From Diphasiastrum complanatum (Eukaryota; Streptophyta; Lycopodiopsida; Lycopodiales; Lycopodiaceae): a stretch of 64,000 nt of DNA. Each line of letters begins with the position of its first letter. The stretch's first letter is position 1. Under the pieces are notes generated by a model, which did no database searches, was not told where the DNA came from, and saw only the letters and a program-made list of their open reading frames with translations. Of the stretch, positions 51,901 to 61,648 are shown piece after piece. The stretch covers positions 5,452,900-5,516,899 of the forward strand of contig CM055107.1 of NCBI GenBank assembly GCA_029204225.1. The letters are read 5' to 3'. Position numbers and translations under genes: made by a program.

Positions 51901-54775
51901 AGGCTAATCCTCTACGTAACTTGACAAAGATCAAAAGTTCGCAAATTGCATGGATGGTGTGTCGTAAGAAAAGACTCAATAAACGAGTGCCCTGTAAACA
52001 CGGCGACAATGAAAGCAATTGAGGGTGGTGCAATTTTTGCTTCATCTTTTACGAGACTCCCGAAAATAAAAGTTAGATTGGATGAAGTGACTTCTATTCT
52101 TCAAAGCTTTTGAGACATATCCCAAGGCAAATGCTCTCCAGAAATTGATTATCCTAGCCAACCTGAATGAAACGCATTTGTAGCAAGGGATTCTTTTTTC
52201 GTTCATTCCCTTGAAATACTTTTAACTAAAGTAGCTATCCGGTGCATGCAATTACTCAAATACTCAATGACAGGGCATCTCATCGACGGTGCCCTGATAA
52301 GACAGGCAGAAAAACAAGATCACAGTTCAGTTCACCAAAGTACAGAAGCCAAACACATGAATCAGGAAAAGAAAGATACGTATGCCATGTAAATTAATGG
52401 AAGTTTTGCGACTTGCTGAACCTGGTAAAGAGAACAATGCTTCGCGATAAGTAGTAACGGGAATATTCATATAGTCAAGATTCGCGATTTGTATCAGGAA
52501 TCCTCTTAAAGATGTGCAAACGCCGGTTTCAGAGCATAACCCAAGTGTTAGGAAACTGGGCCGGATTGAGAGGAGTTATAAGAGAATTAAGTTGCACAAA
52601 AAAATGCACAGGCACAGGCACAAGCACCATACCATGTATGAGGTTTCCTTACGCCAAATATCACCTACGAGGAAAAAGTGGCCTTATGGATATGCGTGGC
52701 TCTGTCAATGTAAAGCTGAGATTTGCGAAAAGTTTAAAGGGAGATTGAGCATGCTTGAGAACCCTGAAAGTGGTATTTCCTATCTTGGATCTCATATCGT
52801 CTTATGAACTGAACGTAGCTTAGATCGGTGAAACTGATTAATCACGACCATACGTAAATCAATCGTCTCTTTAACTACAGGGCACATTCAGTCACGGGCA
52901 GGTTGTAGGAATATGCTAGAATTCAACGAAATTCATAGAAGCTAGAACCTGAAGGTGTGCTTCAGCTAGATATCGGCAAGTGTCTCCAACTCGCGGATCA
53001 AGCTCTCCAAGCGCCTGCTTCTGCAACTTCAAGGCGGCATGGTATGCATCGACAGAGGTTTCATGCCTACCAAGCAATGAAAAAGTATCGCCTAACTGCA
53101 TGTATCCTGAAAATGAAGAAAGAGCATATTCCAAGTGGGAATTGGCTTCGGATAAAGCAAGAGAGCGTTCAAGCACAGCAATGGCCTCTTCATACTGGCC
53201 CAACCTACAATAAACTGCTGCCAAAACATGAAGGCTCTTGACGAGCTCAAGACTGTGAGATTCGTTCAAACTTCTCTCAAAGAATTTGACGGATTGCAAG
53301 GCGTAATCCAGAGCTTTAAATGGATTGTCAGCTGGTGCCTTGCAGGATTTCGCAAGTTTAAAAATAAATGGGCTGACGCTATGACTGCCTGATCTTGGTC
53401 GCACATCCTTATCAAACATGTTGGCGCCATTGGGAGATCCTCCCAATTTCCAGTCAATTTGCCCAGATCCGTTACTGCCGACGTGTTTGTTTCTTACAGG
53501 TGATTGCCTCTGCTTTGCGACTTTCTCAACACTTCCCTTTGCACGCTTATCTGGACTACTACAGGGCTGCTTCTGAAAGACCTTCTCTGTTACTGTGCAC
53601 TTTTGCACAGCTTCTTTCTTGTCAGTAGAACCAGCAGCCACTGGCTTCGGAGGCTTTGATGGACTACTCCTGGGAGGCTTGTCTGGACTTTTCTTTGAAG
53701 ATTTCTTTTCCACATTCCCGTTCTGAGTGGGTCGGGAAGATTGCTCAGACGCTCTGTCCGATTGGCCGCGATTGGCTTCCGAAAATTGTTTGATGGGTTT
53801 GTCGGTGAAAAGCTTGGTTCCACGTTTCGAACTTCTTGAAACACTTTCTGTACGTGTTTTCAGCAGTTCATCTGGGCTTGTATGGAGACTCTTGGGGGAT
53901 TGTTGTTCCAGTTGCTCTACATCCTCTGCTTCCTCTAACTTGTTGATAGGTTTGTCGCATCCGAATGAGTTACTCGGTTTATAGGGACTATCGTTGCTGC
54001 AATTCTCTGAGGGAGTTACCTTTCGATTAAGCTCTGAAACAGGATTCTGAGGGTCGCTGCTTATAAGCTCTTGTTCCGACCTGATTTCCTCTGCTTTCGC
54101 GACACCAGTTGCGGGAGGAACTTGCGGCAAACCTTCAGCAGTTAGCTCCTTATTAGAGTCGGACTTCGAAGGGCTTGGTTCATGACGGCTACTTTCATTA
54201 TCAGATCTAACTGATGTCTCGTTCTCTGGTGGATGAATCGTGCCTGGTTCAATGTCGTTCGGCTGCTGACTTGGATCTTGTACCTTGTGGCTGACGTCCT
54301 TTTCCTCATGTGACTTTAATAGAAGTACACTATCTGCATGAGTTAATGGCAGCTGCTCATTATGGCTGCTGTCGATTGCTTCATTTGACTCAAATGGAAT
54401 CACATTGTCTGGATTAATTCTTGGCAGCTGCTCACTATAGCTGTTGTCGATTGGCTGACTTGACTCAACTGAAACTACGTTGTCAAAATAAATTCCGGGC
54501 AGCTTCTCGTGAGATAAATCTGAACTATCAGCAGCGGAATTGGAGGAAAAATCCGTCGGGCTTTCAGTGACACTCGTGGATATTGGAGGTTGATCACCAA
54601 CACCGCCGGAAGCGAGGATGACAGATTCAGCACTTGTGGGACTAAGAATACTATTGATGCTTGGATTACTGTATCTGCCAGCTTCATTCTGTAATGGCTC
54701 CGGAAGCACATGAAGATTTACAACTTTTTCTTGCGAAGTAGTCTGAACGATGCCATTTTGCAGCTCAATTGTCAT
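48808..54775 (-). CDS. KLCR: Kinesin-light-chain-related TPR protein (KLCR/CMU-like)
   Basis: Three exons (54775-52949, 51717-50834, 48970-48808) join in phase to encode 957 residues. Residues 1 to about 480 are Ser/Pro/Glu/Lys-rich and probably disordered. Residues about 481 to 935 are consecutive TPR repeats: SLHVLAAVYCRLGQYEEAIA, GYMQLGDTFSLLGR, DPRVGDTCRYLAEAHLQ joined to AMQFHEAE, SIGDVYVNLERFEDAVFAYQ, SGLTEIASIYEALNEPEQAL, QMGLACVELYEIVDAAELFE and NLAGTYDALGR joined to LDDAI. The C-terminus is basic (KRNRVVR). Plant relatives (KLCR1-3, also called CMU) bind cortical microtubules and keep them anchored beneath cellulose synthase, together with IQD proteins. That role is inferred from the family. 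Arabidopsis KLCR1 is about 600 residues, so the N-terminal extension here is unusually long. No stops or frameshifts; likely functional. Confidence 0.9.
49087..49150. repeat. 31-bp direct duplication in KLCR intron 2
   Basis: The stretch AATTTCACATGATTATGTCC plus GAATAAAT occurs twice in tandem. Confidence 0.85.
49403..49521. repeat. About 31-bp tandem repeat, four copies, in KLCR intron 2
   Basis: The unit around TTGCATTCTATTGGACCCCT plus AATCATAGCCTC is repeated four times with small differences. The second copy lacks two bases and the fourth is degenerate. Confidence 0.88.
50834..51717 (-). CDS. KLCR: KLCR exon 2
   Basis: 884 nt from GCCATGCAGTTCC, after TTGTAAACAG, to GGCAG before GTGTGC. 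It ends in phase 2 and carries most of the TPR array. The family consensus AEAHVQALQF at the first junction is reproduced as AEAHLQAMQF. Confidence 0.9.
51718..52948 (-). other. KLCR intron 1 (1231 bp)
   Basis: GT...AG intron. Plus-strand open frames at 52512-52807 have no recognised motif and are not called. No transposon was recognised in this intron, unlike the DUF21 introns. Confidence 0.8.
52949..54775 (-). CDS. KLCR: KLCR exon 1
   Basis: 609 codons from ATG 54775 (MTIELQNGIVQTTSQEKV) to CTTCAG before GTTCTAGC. An in-frame TTG lies 45 bases upstream, but no ATG is nearer. The exon holds the whole low-complexity N-terminus and the first TPRs. Confidence 0.88.
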
Positions 54776-55840
54776 ATTTCGTTTGCTTATGGATCCACGA
54801 GTAGCATATATAGAGGGCAAATAGCTGGACTAATTACTGGATCCTATTATGTTCAACACAATGCATCACAGAAGCCTGCGGTTTTTCATCCATTGAGCAT
54901 AGGATCTCAATCACCAAATTCTGAGAGCAAAGATTCTTTCGCATCCGATGCCACAGACACAGATCCGAGCCTCTGTTGTACAAATTGTGAATCAGTATTC
55001 ACTTGACATTCAGTCAACTGACGCTGCTTTGTAAAGGTCAGCAAGCAGATAGTGAGGCTGTCGTCACACAATCATGAGCTGCACAGTCCTCTATAAAAAT
55101 AATGAGAAAGCCGCACCGTTGCAGGAATGTTAGGAATCGTCTCAACAAAAGGGTGAGAGAACCACCACAAAAATAGCACTAGTAGATCAACTTCATGGAA
55201 AACGCAGTTGCCCAGTAGTATCTGCTGCTTATTACCAACGCACTGCAACAGAAACAGTATCCTGGCTGTGCAATATTACCTGATGCTTATTACCAGCGCA
55301 CTTGTTCCGCAATAAAGTGCTGAAATATATTCAAGCACAAAACAGAACATGCAAGAGAAAAAATATCCTAGTACCGCAATATTATTTGATGCTATTCCCA
55401 ACGAACAATATTATCTGATGCTCATTACCGACGCACTGACTGCTCCGCAACAAGATCATGAAATACATTCAAGAAGGTAACAATATCCTGAAATACATTG
55501 AAGAAAAACACACAAGAAGGTAACAATAACCTGAAATACATTCAAGAAACAGGAAAAACACTCAAGAAAATCAATATATCCCGGAATCACCACCGCGTAT
55601 AAGTAACAATCCAAGATCAAACCACAAACACAAAGACAGCAGTCTTAATTATGCCTTTTCAGTGCAAGCATAAAAAGCCAAAGCAGGCTTTGAAAAAATC
55701 GACAAAAAACAGCAAAAAATCCACCAAATGATGATGCTCCTCAATCCTGATGGCTCCTCGGAAGCTCCCCTCACCTCACAAACGATGAAACGCAGCAAAA
55801 ACAGACGGAAAATTGGAGACGGACAGATCAGTGACGATCG
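54776..55840 (-). promoter_or_regulatory. KLCR 5' leader or leader intron, with short repeats
   Basis: Upstream of the KLCR start. Between about 55205 and 55480, a motif around CTGATGCTTATTACCAGCGC recurs three times, each followed by CACTG or CACTT and a variable tail. Around 55440-55560, GAAATACATTCAAGAA recurs at least three times. An upstream exon at about 55850-56130 would make this a leader intron, which is common for plant housekeeping genes; that is inference. Confidence 0.4.
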
Positions 55841-56165
55841 AAGCAGCGCTCATTCCACGAACAAAAATAATAAATGCTCATCGCACTCTCTCCTCCTCCT
55901 CCTCCTTCGCACTCGCCAGCAAAAACTATGGCGGGGCCGTCTCTCAGCGCCATCGCCAAAAGGCATCGCCATAGCTGCGGGTAAGCCATCGCTGACAGTT
56001 GGTGAATCGACGGCCTCGCTCGAGTCATCTCTCATCTGACGCCTTTCAGCCGTAGATACGTCTACCGTACGATCGTATATCACTGGACGGCCTTGATAAG
56101 ATCCGGGCTCCATCCGACGGCCATTGCGCGCTTGCAAACGACGTACAGTATTAAATACGGTCATT
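55841..56165 (-). promoter_or_regulatory. Candidate transcription start region of KLCR
   Basis: A locally GC- and CpG-rich stretch whose minus strand has GGAGGAGGAGGAGGAGAGAG (about 55888-55910). This is typical of plant 5' UTRs. A TATTTAATAC sequence on the minus strand lies just upstream, near 56155. A 104-codon minus-strand frame is open here but has no recognised motif. Confidence 0.4.
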
Positions 56166-56252
56166 AGTGTGGTTTGCCAGTAGGGTGCTCACGAGGATCC
56201 AGTTCATGCTGGACACCGGCCATAACCGTAATTCCGCGGAGACCACCGGCTT

Positions 56253-56271
56253 GGCAGGTGGCGCACCTGCC
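56253..56271. repeat. Perfect 8-bp hairpin
   Basis: GGCAGGTG-GCG-CACCTGCC. Confidence 0.8.
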
Positions 56272-56299
56272 ACCTAACTTTGGACATTTCACGGTTCAC

Positions 56300-56480
56300 C
56301 GTTGGATTGTCTCTCTCCAGCAGTCAATGAGGGGCGAGGGGCCCGGGACTGGCTCAGCCGGTCAGAACTCAGAACGAAGATCACGAGCTGCTGCTGCGTA
56401 CCTTTTGCCATTTGGTCCTTGCCCTTTTGGCCCTGCCTTGACTTTGTAAGGAGTCCATGGCCCCATGCCCCCATACCAAT
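56300..56480 (+). repeat. Possible SINE-related segment 1
   Basis: It contains GACTGGCTCAGCCGG, a loose box A-like sequence, and further on CCCTTTTGGCCCTGCCTTGA, shared with segment 2 at about 57079-57098. No box B is clear. Confidence 0.3.
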
Positions 56481-56676
56481 CATCCTTGATCTCTTTAGGT
56501 ATAATGCTGAGCCATGTTAGAGCCTTTCTGTGTTTTAACGCCCTAGCCCAAGCCCTAGCCCAAGCTTCACAGGGTTTTTAAGATGTGGAAAGTCCTCGGA
56601 GTTGATCAAATTAGGTATATCAGGAAGGCCACAGCCATGTCTTGAGAGCTTTCCATGGTTTATGAACCGGGCATGA

Positions 56677-56749
56677 GCTTCTCACAGTTTTTAAAATGTT
56701 GAAAGTCGTCTAGGTTGGGACCTTCCACGACTTAAAAATTGTGAGAAGC
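56677..56749. repeat. Inverted repeat with an extra arm copy
   Basis: GCTTCTCACAGTTTTTAA (56677-56694) pairs with TTAAAAATTGTGAGAAGC (56732-56749), 17 of 18 bases. A third, direct copy of the right arm (TTAAAAATTGTGAGGAGC) lies at about 56776-56793. Confidence 0.8.
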
Positions 56750-56829
56750 TATGGCTTTAATGAAATCGTTTTACTTTCTTAAAAATTGTGAGGAGCTATT
56801 GCCCCTTCTGTAGTGTGGTGTTAGAGGGT

Positions 56830-57120
56830 GTTCTTAGTGTGGGATTGGTCACCCAAGCTATGTGGTGTGGTGGTACAGGGTTCTTGGTGTGAGATTGACA
56901 ACCTGAGTTGAAACCCCACCCACAGGTAGGCAGTCTCCGAGAAAAAAAAATCGAGGGCTTGAGATTACTTGATGTTTCGGACTCAGATGGTAAGGTTTTC
57001 ATGTTGTATAATTCCCTCAAAAATATGAAGAAAAAACCATGTCGTCCTGTTTTTGCACGGGGGGAGGCTCTAGAGTACCCTTTTGGCCCTACCTTGATTT
57101 TCCTTGGAGTTGTCCCATAG
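56830..57120 (+). repeat. Possible tRNA-derived SINE, diverged
   Basis: A box A-like TGTGGTGTGGTGGT (about 56861-56874) and a box B-like GAGTTGAAACCCC (about 56905-56917) have the right order and a spacing of about 50 bp for a pol III promoter. The 3' part shares CCCTTTTGGCCCTACCTTGA with segment 1. Both boxes are imperfect, and no target duplication was found. Confidence 0.4.
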
Positions 57121-58222
57121 CAATATTGTTGATGTGTTAAGCAAATTTTTGTGCATAACCAAGGGGGGAGGGAGTTCCTAGGAAAGTTCTTTGCTTGAGT
57201 GCAAGAGCTTGACCATAGGGGAAGAAGGCCTTCCCCTTCACCATCATTCAAGGTCCAATCTAAAGCTTATGTCATTATTTATGAATAAACTTTTGCTAGA
57301 ATTGTCATGCCTAACATGAGTTTTGATTATTGGATGTGTGAATTTTGATGATTGGATGTCATACATAAACCTTGTATGACCATGTCATGGTGCCTTTTAA
57401 GTCTACGGATCATGCTCTTTGAGGTGCATCACAAATGCAAAGGTTTAATGATTGGATGTCATACATAACCCTTAAACGACCATGTCTTGATGCTCTTTGA
57501 GGTATATAACAAATGCAAAGGAGAAACAATCACTTGGTATTATTTTGTGATTTGAGCAAATTTGTTATTTCTTTGTTTTCTTAGGCAAGGGTATTGCTTT
57601 TCACTAGCGTCATAGGGTATTGCTTTGCGCTAGCATTGTTTTGCAAGGATATTTTTTCCACCAACAATATTATTTGCAACATTGACATCGCACATCCACA
57701 TTTTAGGTCAAGCTAATTTTTCCCCTCTGTCCTAAATGTTCATTTTCCACCCACAAAGTAGGCTTGGAGCATGAGTCTCCAGTGCCACATGTGGCACTCT
57801 TATCACATTATGCCATAGTGAGAGCGTTTCATTTCTACAAAGTTTTTTATGAGACTCGATAATATAATTGATTTTTCACCTAAGAGTAGATTCAAACTAC
57901 ATGCTTGTAATTAGTCATTTGCTCCACCCCCCATTTGAGGGCCAAGCACCTCAAATATATGCATATGGACCTCCTTGCTTTCATATTGCATGGGTAGGTT
58001 GGCGAATAACAATTAATCAAAAAATACTATGCTTAAAGCTTGGACGATCCATCTTCCTTTGTTGTGATTGGCATATAGGCATCTACAACTCAGCTTGCCA
58101 GGCAATCAGGCTTGGCCAAAATATGCACTTGAGTTGTCCCTACATAACAAAGAGCAGACCGTGCCTTGCATTGCAAGGGTCATTCCTCATAGATTACACT
58201 CCTATGTTGCTCATTGACAAAG
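57121..58222. other. Intergenic DNA, no gene recognised
   Basis: Nothing conserved found. A phrase around GATTGGATGTCATACATAA recurs near 57351 and 57452, each followed by a CCATGTC segment, so there is a loose duplication of about 100 bp. Confidence 0.4.
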
Positions 58223-58242
58223 CACACACACACACACACACA

Positions 58243-58312
<70 letters not shown>

Positions 58313-58313
58313 G
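58223..58313. repeat. (CA)n-(GA)n-G-run microsatellite
   Basis: About 11 CA units, about 28 GA units and a 12-base G run in series. Confidence 0.97.
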
Positions 58314-59363
58314 TATATATTATAGCTAGTTTGTGGCTAGGGAGCTTTTGAGATGAGTATGGGTTTACAAACTTAGGCATAGACCAAAGCATTTTCATCA
58401 TTGTAATGCCTACTTCATAAAAGATCGCTCTCTCTCCACCCACCTTCAAAATAATATTAATTGTTTGATACTACCTTCATGTATTTGTCATAGATTATCT
58501 AGATTAGCTCTAGTTGTTGTTCAGAAAATCCAATTTGGCATTGTAAGCAAGTGATGGAAAAACTAGTGATAGCTACCACATGGTCAAGAACAACTAAATA
58601 TACATTCTATAAAAGTATACAAGTCAAAAGTTTGTGGTAAAATCCCATAGTTAGGGTAGTATTATTGATATGCAAATTTTCTTCTTTTTGTTGGAGCTAA
58701 GGTGTGGACTATTATGCTAAATGCACAAAGCAAGCAAAGAGAAATTGCTCTTAATTGAAGCCTCTAGTTTTCTTTCTCTTTCCAATTAAGTAGCATAGAC
58801 TTGTGTTGTTGGCTTACATTATAATTCTATGGTCTTTTGCTCTTGATGGTTATCGTTGTTGTCATTTGAGCAAGTGATCAAGGAGACAAGGTAGAGTGCA
58901 AGCTTCACATCAGTTGTGCTCTTGGGAGCTTTTCAATATAGGTTATGGGCGGCCTACACTACCAAGAGTCATGGCTACCAACACCAACTTTCGAGGCCTT
59001 GCCATTTGGGAGTAGATTTTTCATGAGCTTTGAGAGTTTCATTCAATCCCTAATTCAACAAAAAGGTAGCACATCTGTTATCATTTTCATGCCACTACAT
59101 GATTTTTTATAGATAATAAAGATAATAATTGTGATTTAGTACATAGTTCAACATTTCACTACCCTCAAATTCTAAAGAGGTTTATTAAAATACACTTTCC
59201 TACATAGGTATACTTTTATTAAGAAAATTTGTTTATGGAGCTCTAAAGGCTAGCACGTTGGCCTACATAAATATTGAATTAAAAATATGATTAATCTAAC
59301 TAGCAACGCAATTTTGTCCCGCTAGAATAGGGTGGGGAAACGCAAAAGCATAAACGAGTCAAC
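58314..59363. other. Intergenic DNA, no gene recognised
   Basis: AT-rich; no coding block found on either strand. Confidence 0.4.
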
Positions 59364-59479
59364 TAGGATAAGTAACGAATCTGATTAACCTGCCATTGGA
59401 AGCGCAGAGTGCAACAAAAATTAGGATGATTGACGAATTTGATTGACATGACATTCCAAGCGCAGCTTATAACAAAAAC
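59364..59479. repeat. 58-bp imperfect tandem duplication beside the GIY-YIG ORF
   Basis: Two units share TAGGAT--T-ACGAAT-TGATT, CAT-G/CAAGCGCAG and AACAAAAA, about 70 percent alike. They lie 100-210 bp past the stop of the GIY-YIG ORF and could be subterminal repeats of the unit that carries it. Confidence 0.6.
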
Positions 59480-59575
59480 GTGGTAAAGCCAGACAAAGAG
59501 CAACATGAATTGAAGCTACTAAATATTTACAAGGAAATGTGTTTTTGAAGTTTTGTCATATGCAAGATAGTCGTT

Positions 59576-59986
59576 TTAGGTACCAATATTTGCGCAAGCT
59601 GAAGGGTGACCAGCCAAGTTGTTGCAAAGTTTCATGTTCTGAGATTTGTACATTTTGATATAAAAGTTCTCTAATCTATTTGCAATTGAACGATCTTCGA
59701 CAATTTCTAGTATGTCAACATGAAAGGCATCAAAAAAACTAGAATGTGTCTTGGACAAAAGCATTTTCTTGGGTGGTTTGCGAGTGTGTTCGTGCACACG
59801 CCTACTGAAGTCGGTAGTTTGTCCGATGTAAATCAACTTGCCGACACGTGATGCTATTTTGTATAGTGTGATGTGCTTGTTCGTGGCCTTTTTGAAGGTG
59901 GAGGCGAGGTGTCCTGCAAGAAAGATATCTTTTTCATTATGAAGTTCTTCATGGTGGAACAGGATTCGTGTGGAATTGAAGAACAT
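59576..59986 (-). CDS. GIY-YIG nuclease-like protein
   Basis: A 136-residue ORF from ATG 59986. Residues about 40-128 fit a GIY-YIG fold. LYKI stands for the GIY strand and YIG follows after GKLI. QTTDFSRRVHEHTR supplies the conserved Arg and His, and FHVDILEIVED is the next strand. LENFYIKMYKS supplies the metal-binding Glu, and CNNLAGHPS is the usual N-containing end. The first strand lacks its Gly and part of the GIY triplet, otherwise all catalytic positions seem present. The family cuts DNA in homing introns, Penelope-like retroelements, large DNA viruses and repair enzymes. It lies downstream of the small spliced gene and the PIF1 helicase on the same strand. A different start is possible because an AG/GA acceptor-like TTTCTTGCAG near 59917 could join an upstream exon. 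The nuclease call is fairly firm; its biological role is unknown. Confidence 0.72.
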   Translation of the reverse strand: MFFNSTRILFHHEELHNEKDIFLAGHLASTFKKATNKHITLYKIASRVGKLIYIGQTTDFSRRVHEHTRKPPKKMLLSKTHSSFFDAFHVDILEIVEDRSIANRLENFYIKMYKSQNMKLCNNLAGHPSACANIGT

Positions 59987-60157
59987 AGATTATAGTTATG
60001 CATGCACACCTCGATGCTGGAAGATGGTGGTTGAGTTGTTTGTTGCGAAATTTGGAGATCCATGGGTTGCTATTTGTCAGTATGCAATGAATATTTAGAT
60101 GTGCAATAAGTTGCATGCACAACGTAACGTAATTTAGAGTTGTTGCAAGTTGCAAAC

Positions 60158-60964
60158 CTATGAATTAGTCGCTGCAATGGTTGGTGTGTCAAGGATCTCT
60201 CTCTCGAGGGCTTTCAACACAGTATCAATGGAGATTGGGCCATCAATGAGGCGCACTCCTGTTTCGGAGATGTGCCCAAGCTGCCTGCCAAGATCATTTT
60301 GAATAGCAGTTAATTTTGCACACGAGTCATTCCTCTTCAATCAGAAATTGTGATATTATATCCAAAGTACAAATTTCGGATTGCATAATATCCCTTGTCA
60401 CAGTGGGCCTTGAAGTGCTGAATAGCAGCTCGATTTGTTTGTATGGAGCTTGGAATCGAAATCGCAAACAGCTTGTAAAAATGCTTTAGAAATCCTGAAA
60501 ACAGAACATGGAAATCATGATATTTTCATAACATGAAAATGTTAATAACAAACACCATAAAAAAATGTGCACAAAAAGAAAAGAAATACAAGTTTGTACC
60601 TTCTATAGGATCTCTATGATGCACATAAGCTTCTCTAGCATGCTTTTGTGATGTAATAAAGGTGCTCATTGTGTAGCTGCTATGGAAGCCGTTTTTGTAT
60701 TTGCTCGGTTCAATCCCGCATGCATTCAAGAGAAACATCTGTCGTGTGGAGGGATAAATACGTACCTCATCCAGTTGCTCGGAGGTCACAAGTTGTGATG
60801 TTCTTGCTTCCTCTTTCAGTTTCTGAAATAGCTATCGAAGAATTTGAGAATATCAATCGTTGTCACAGAATATAAAGCAAAAAAGTTGTGCATATATTTT
60901 TTGGGACATTGCATTTACACGAACGAACAAAAAGGAAACAATGTACCTCTTCCGCCTCCGTCAT
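60158..60964 (-). CDS. Small spliced gene of unknown function
   Basis: Three exons join in phase on the minus strand: 60964-60947 (MTEAEE, then GTACAT), 60822-60600 (after TATTTCAG, 74 codons plus one base, then GTACAAAC) and 60494 onward (after CTGTTTTCAG). Introns are 124 and 105 bp. The protein contains LDEVRIYPSTRQMFLLNACG, YTMSTFITSQKHAREAYVHH and HFKAHCDKGYYAIRNLYFGY, and reaches a TGA at 60337. Just past it, one base out of frame, is another open stretch (AIQNDLGRQLGHISETGVRL to a stop at 60158). So either the gene has lost a base or a further exon exists. I do not recognise the family. It lies between the helicase and the GIY-YIG ORF and is presumably part of the same unit. Confidence 0.55.
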
Positions 60965-61545
60965 CTCATGTGTTCATGTGCTGCCATGTTGATGACCTGT
61001 TTTCAAACAAAAGGGAAAAATGGCAAAACATGTGCTTTATGTATGGAACACGGAAAATAAATACTAAAAACAAATTCAAGAAAGCGCACGCACCTGGTTC
61101 AATCCCATGAAAGGCATGACATCGAAGTTGTATTGATAGATGAAAATTACATTGGTGAAATGGTTTCTTGGCTTACAATACATGGCACTGGATCAAAATC
61201 GTCAGGAGTCAATTTACGTGTGATGAATATGTGTTCTTGTTTGGTGACTCGGGATAGCATCACATACATTAGGCCTGAACTGAATGTTTTTTGAATATCA
61301 AGTATGGTGGTGCCATGGATCGTTGTGCCTTGTGATTTATGGGCTGTGATAGCATATGCCAATGTCAGTGGGAAGGTACATTTATAGTAGGTTTTTGAAT
61401 CGTATCTAATTTTGCGCATTGTGGATGGAGTGATTTTTATTTTTTTACTGGTCGCATCGAGTTTTATCATAATAGAGTCTATTTCCTTGTCATTTTTTGG
61501 ACCACATGAAGTCTTCGAGTGTTCTCGTTGCTCCATTCACAACTC

Positions 61546-61554
61546 CATTTTGTA
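61546..61554. repeat. SINE target site duplication, left copy
   Basis: CATTTTGTA, identical to 61640-61648. Confidence 0.85.
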
Positions 61555-61639
61555 CCCAACGGGGTTGGCTCAGTTGGTTGGCTTGGCATCCAAAGTTTCT
61601 TTGGTCCCAGGTTCGAGCCTCCCCTTGGAAACCAAGAAG
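61555..61639 (+). mobile_element. tRNA-derived SINE (85 bp) with 9-bp TSD
   Basis: The insert starts CCCAACGGGGTTGGCTCAGT. It has box A TGGCTCAGTTGG (about 61566) and box B GGTTCGAGCCT (about 61610), in the correct order with about 45 bp between them. The flanks are the identical nonamer CATTTTGTA (61546-61554 and 61640-61648). Removing the insert and one nonamer restores an uninterrupted helicase reading frame (DIQNGVVNG) exactly across the site, direct evidence that it inserted there. The total gain of 94 bp shifts the frame. Confidence 0.85.
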
Positions 61640-61648
61640 CATTTTGTA
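61640..61648. repeat. SINE target site duplication, right copy
   Basis: CATTTTGTA, identical to 61546-61554. Confidence 0.85.

Noticed and set aside
52512-52807. Two overlapping plus-strand ORFs within KLCR intron 1
   Set aside because: No domain; the intron is defined by well-supported exons on the other strand.
56796-57251. 151-codon minus-strand open frame
   Set aside because: It lies across a SINE-like repeat segment and shows no motif.
59576-59986. GIY-YIG ORF as part of a Penelope-like retroelement
   Set aside because: No RT motif was found within several kilobases on either strand, and the neighbours are a helicase and an unknown spliced gene.
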